Assembly: GCF_000165425.1 (NCBI RefSeq)
Contig: NW_001799289.1
Span: 410,603 to 474,602, forward strand
Length of the DNA stretch: 64,000 nt
DNA from: Paramecium tetraurelia
Taxonomy: Eukaryota; Ciliophora; Oligohymenophorea; Peniculida; Parameciidae
Direction: 5' to 3'
Both the position numbers and the translations under genes were made by a program. Positions 59,784-64,000 of the stretch are shown here, piece by piece (position 1 is the first letter of the stretch; every line of letters starts with the position of its first letter). The notes below the pieces were generated by a model. The model was not told the DNA's origin, searched no databases, and saw only the letters and a list, made by a program, of their open reading frames with translations.

Positions 59784-62457
59784 TCATAAATTTGGCAATA
59801 ATTCTTTAAATTCTTTTAAGTTTAATGGTTTGGATAATACATAAGTCATCCCTGCATCTAAACAATTTATTACATCTGATTCAGCTGTGAATGCTGTTAA
59901 ACCAATGATCTTGATAAGAGGGATCTTCTAGGCCTTTATCATCTCTAAGATGAGTTTTGTTGTCTCAATCCCATTTAATATCGGCATTTGGTAATCCATC
60001 AAAATCAGATCAAGTAATTAACAATGATCACAGCACTTTTATAATTGGCCTATCATATCTATTGCTTATTAGCCATTGAAAGCCTATAATTAAAATATGT
60101 ATACTGACCACCAAAACTTCAAAGTCCAGTTTTTGCAAAAGCATACACAACGAGTGTTAATTAAAAACCTCATCATCTACTGAAAGTATCCTTCTGCAGT
60201 GACATTTCTTTTTTTATACAAAATTCAATAGATTAAACTCACTTTCCTTATCTTCCAATTATTTTAACTATTTTATACTCAATACCTGCGATTTAGAACT
60301 CTTACATGACTTTTGATCTTTAAATTGATGTTGTATTGAGGGATAATCATACGATTATCCTAATTGCCTATAATTAATATCTGGACTTTAATCTGAGCTG
60401 GGTGAATCATTCAAATAGCTTATTAGTTTAGGATCTGATGCCTGCAATTCTTTAACTTTACTATTCAGAGTCAAAAATTCGCTTGATTAATCTATAATAT
60501 CAGTAAAGAGTTCTTTTGTCTTCAATTAAGGAAAAATTATATCATTGTTCTTGTGATTTGACATCTTCTTAACTGATGTAACAATTACAGTTCCAATTTA
60601 TATTTTATTTTAAGAATGGATTTTTGCTCCAATTATATCTGATTTTCTAGAAGCCAACATACATTATCCTCTATTTTAGTCATCCACAAAAATGGTTACT
60701 TTTGTTCCTAAATTCTTCCCTTTACTTTTTATCGACAGTAACTATTTATTTGTATTGGCACACAGCTTTGTTAATAAAATTGATGATATCAACAGTCCAA
60801 ATCCATGCCAGCCTTAATTAAATACAAAATCAGATGTCTCCTAAAATTGATATAAAGTTCTCTAAATTCTCTCTAATTTTTCTTGTTCAATGCCAATCCC
60901 CTCATCCTTAATGGATATTTTCAAGGTGTTCTAATCCATTGATTTAAAATTAACAAACACATTACCTCCGTATGAAAACTTTAAAGAATTTGCTAATAAA
61001 TTTACTATGATTTAAATTAGGCGATTATAATCAGTATTAAAAGTTGAAAAATGATTTTTCTTCATTACAATTACCAAACCCATATTCTTCATCTCAAACT
61101 ATTATTGAAACAGCCCACTAATCTCATTTATTAATTCTTTGAATGTAAAATCTCTGGTCTAAAGGTAAAATGAATTCGCATAATAATTTGAAAAATCAAT
61201 TATATCATTAATGATATATGATTGTAATTTCAATGAGTTGAATGCTGGTTACAAATATTGATTTTTGATATAATTATCTACTGTTGAGTCGGACAGTGTT
61301 GATTCTATTAAATTTTTGGCACTGTTTAAAGGAGTTTTCATTTCATGAGAAAATGACTCAATTATTTTTGATTTGAAATCATCTTTAATTTTCTATTGAG
61401 ATAATTCTGTCTATTTGGAGATGTCATTTAAAAAGATAGTGATCTCTTCATTATCACTAATTATCTATCCACTCAAAGAAATGGGATTGCTATTCTATAA
61501 CTTAAGAGTGCAAGATATATCAAAAGCTTTGTTGCTTGAGGCTTATATCAATGAATCATAGTACCCTTATTTATATTCATTGATAATTTACTCTAAAGTC
61601 TTAGTCTGTATTTTGATAACTTGCTTTGTAGATTCTAAGTTTTTAAATTCTCTACAAGACAGATCTCTTTATTTGTCCCTCAGTCTTTTTATTTAAAGTG
61701 AGGCACTTTTAAAGTCTTCTGTACATTATTATGGTATTTAAAAGTTTAATTGGGATAAAATAATTTTTTACAATTCATCCTCTACAGAACATTTAAACAA
61801 TTTCAAAAAGCATTAATTAATGTATTTAACACATAAATTGGAATAATCCAAAATAAGTACTTATACATTCATGTCTTAAATTCTCTATCTCCAGATGTTG
61901 TCACTTTTTTTGGAGTAATTAGAGGGAGATTATAATTCATTAAGTTGGGATTGCAAATATTGATTTTTGTTTTAGGTTTTGCCTTTGCTTTGAGTAAATT
62001 TCAAAATGTCTATGCCTATTAAAACAAAGGAGCAAACAAAACTTATTGCATTTATCTATACCAAACTAACTGATAAAATGAGGGTCAATTTCCCAAGAAT
62101 GTTTGCAATTAGGGTAATTTTAGCTAAGCATTGATCTGCTTTTATCTCCAATGGATAACACATCTAAATGGATAAGAATATGCAACTGGGTAATTATATT
62201 ATTGCAATTGCAAGTATCTCGAGTATCCTATCTGCAAACCTCACTTTCAATATGATATTTGGAGTAATTTTATTCTATAAAAGATACAACAGACAGAATA
62301 TGAAAATGTCGAATATTACCTTTAAAATAATAACAATTAAGCTAGTCATTATTTCTGTTAATTCTTAAATTAGACTAATATTTAGCACTATTTATGTTGC
62401 TAATAGGAAAAGATTAGTCTGAAGAAATGTATCTTTAGTTTATGGTTTCTTGTTCAT
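59784..62457 (-). CDS. Hybrid sensor histidine kinase
   Basis: 882 aa with one intron (60084-60108, 25 nt) and an intact frame. Residues ~10-175 form several membrane helices (NLFLLATQIVLNISLI, SLIVIILKVIFDIFIFCLLY, ILAIAIIQLPSCIFLSI, VCSFVLIGIDIL). A linker leads to a histidine kinase core: H-box FSHEMKTPLN with the phospho-acceptor His near residue 371, N-box LANSLKFS, G1 DEGIGI and G2 WHGFGLLIS. A low-complexity linker precedes KKCHCRRILSVDDEVFN and a receiver domain whose phospho-acceptor Asp is near residue 813 (LILMDYQMPILNG), with Lys in LSKPLNLKEF. Autophosphorylation and intramolecular relay to the receiver are expected; no downstream phosphotransfer protein is in the window. The ligand is unknown because no periplasmic-type sensor is seen. 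Confidence 0.93.
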
Positions 62458-62613
62458 AATTAGTGATAATTATTGTTATTAAAATTAATATTGATCAAAT
62501 CAAAGTAAGGCCAATTGATTCATAATTAGCAAGTGTATAATAATTTAATTAACAGTAAAATCATTAATTTTTTTGAAAAACATAAAGTGTTAATATAAAA
62601 ATGGTTTAGTTTA

Positions 62614-64000
62614 TCAAATTAAAGTGAGAATTTCTTTAAATTCCTTTAGATTAAGTGGTTTATGTAGCACATCGCTCATTCCTGCTTTTAAGCAATTTTC
62701 AATATCATTCGAGTTAGTAAAAGCAGTTAAACCAACAATATGAATTCTGGGTAGTATGTTGTCATTCATCATTTTAATTAATTTCTCTGTTGCTTGACAA
62801 CCATTTAGAATAGGCATCTAATAATCCATCAAGATGAGAGTTAATAATGAACACTTCTTACTACATTTCTTTATGTTCAAAATATCTACACATGCTTATT
62901 GTCCATTGAATGCCTAAGATAACACATAAAATTGTTTACCAAAATTACTTCAAATCCCAATTTACACAAGAGCATCTAAATCGACTTTTGATTGAATATT
63001 TCATCATCAACAGACATAATTCGTTGACACTGACATTTCTTTCTTCTCTTATACGTTTATAACAGTTCTTCATCCTCCTGTTCTTCTGCCTACTTGATAA
63101 ACTGAATGCTAAGTATTTTGGAATTGTTAGATCTTTATGATGAATTTTCATTCCTGCTGAAATGTCTTTTTTCAATTATGACTTTTTAAGGGGAACTACA
63201 AACGATGTCAGTAATTAAAGAAGGCTATACAGGACTTAACAAACCAAATTTTTAATCTAATGAGTCATAAACAACACTTTCACTAAACATGGAATTGTCA
63301 TTTGATTTCTATGAACAAAGTTTAGTTTTTTATTTTTTTGGAAGACTCTTCAAACCTTAATCCGTTGTCTAAATAATTGTACCATTTAAATTATTAAGTG
63401 AGGTAGTTAAATGAACAGAACTTTGAAATCTTTATGTGTTTTACCTAATTGTAGGCTATTTAACACTGTTAAACTTCGGTAATAAATTCCTAATAAAAAA
63501 AGATACCTTTGAACCCATGTTAATTCCATCGGATTCAAACTTAATTGTACTTCTATCAGAGGGTCCCAATTTAGATACTAGCATTGCTGAAATCAATAAT
63601 CCAAATCCCTGCCAAGATTTATTTAATTGGATCTCCTTGTGATTCTTCAGATTGTTTAAATATGATTATATCTAGGTTATGTTCAGAGATGAAACCCCCT
63701 ATCCCATATCAGTCACAGTAAACTTCAGGATGTCTTTCGTATGAGATTAGATTTTCAAGACAATCAATCCTTCAGTTGAGAATTTGATGGAGTTTTGTAG
63801 TAAATTCACCAATATTTGCATTAGTTTACTATAGTCAGATATTACAGTAGCTGTACAACAATCCATTAGGTCTACTCTAAATTCAAGATTCTTCTCAGCA
63901 AATTACATTGTAAAGAGTGAATTAACTTCATTTATTAATTCTCTCATTGAAAATTCCTTAATCAAAAGTTCTAAATTGTTTGTACTTGAGGATGTGAAAT
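62614..64000 (-). CDS. Second hybrid histidine kinase, 5' part beyond window
   Basis: A paralogue of the gene just downstream, cut by the window edge. What remains starts after the H-box and includes N-box LLQNSIKFS, a G1-like DMGQGV (the usual I is Q), G2 WQGFGLLIS, a Ser/Lys linker, KKCQCQRIMSVDDEIFN and a receiver with Asp in LILMDYQMPILNG and Lys in HKPLNLKEF. One 26-nt intron (62914-62939) sits at the same receiver position as in the neighbour, just before AFNGQQA. The frame is intact as far as visible. The tandem copies are 157 bp apart (stop of this gene to start of the other), same strand, so they arose by tandem duplication. Whether the H-box is intact cannot be seen. Confidence 0.9.

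Overview
The window reads as macronuclear DNA of a Paramecium species. Three things point there. Long open frames appear only when TAA and TAG are read as glutamine and TGA is the sole stop. Genes are cut by spliceosomal introns of about 22-35 nt (GTA...TAG/AAG). Two genes carry the tandem cysteine-rich repeats of Paramecium surface antigens. Base composition is strongly AT-rich, intergenic spacers are often under 100 bp, and a run of Ns (236-852) marks an assembly gap. All translations here use the ciliate code. Many genes need one or more 1-nt corrections, mostly in homopolymers, including housekeeping genes, so most breaks look like sequence error; they are flagged gene by gene.

Layout. 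1-10.9 kb: four long coiled-coil genes, of which the convergent pair 3 and 4 share an N-terminal beta-rich module and one ends in a membrane anchor. 10.9-13.5 kb: a degenerate kinase-like gene, a CEP19 homologue, a possible prenylated small protein and proteasome beta1. 13.6-22.4 kb: a minus-strand block with three protein kinases (one with an N-terminal doublecortin domain, one with a KA1-like tail), a polytopic membrane protein and an aspartyl protease with a possible membrane anchor. 22.6-32.9 kb: small hypothetical genes, a ZSWIM2-like SWIM/RING/ZZ/RING protein, a BAH-PHD chromatin reader, a conserved coiled-coil protein and two damaged genes. 33.1-36.3 kb: surface-antigen-like gene 1. 36.4-45.1 kb: hypothetical genes, an HMG-box protein, casein kinase 1, MAGOH and a Myb/SANT-like protein. 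45.1-46.8 kb: no confident gene. 46.7-50.1 kb: a damaged gene, a STE20-type pseudokinase, an LRR protein and a short coiled-coil protein. 50.1-56.2 kb: surface-antigen-like gene 2, one uninterrupted 2,015-residue frame.

56.5-58.7 kb holds a 204-bp nearly perfect inverted repeat. Each copy contains a promoter region plus the signal-peptide codons of one of two facing secreted-protein paralogues whose mature parts have diverged. A small acidic protein gene lies between them. The window ends with mitochondrial ribosomal protein bL12 and two tandem hybrid sensor histidine kinases, the second truncated by the window edge.

The genes do not form a single pathway. Recurring themes are cilium/centriole-linked families (CEP19, doublecortin kinase, ZSWIM2-like), surface or secreted proteins (two surface antigens, two secreted paralogues, aspartyl protease) and signalling (kinases, pseudokinases, histidine kinases). 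The strongest candidates for something undescribed are the inverted secreted pair, the histidine-kinase pair with a shared CxC motif before the receiver, and the STE20-type pseudokinase.
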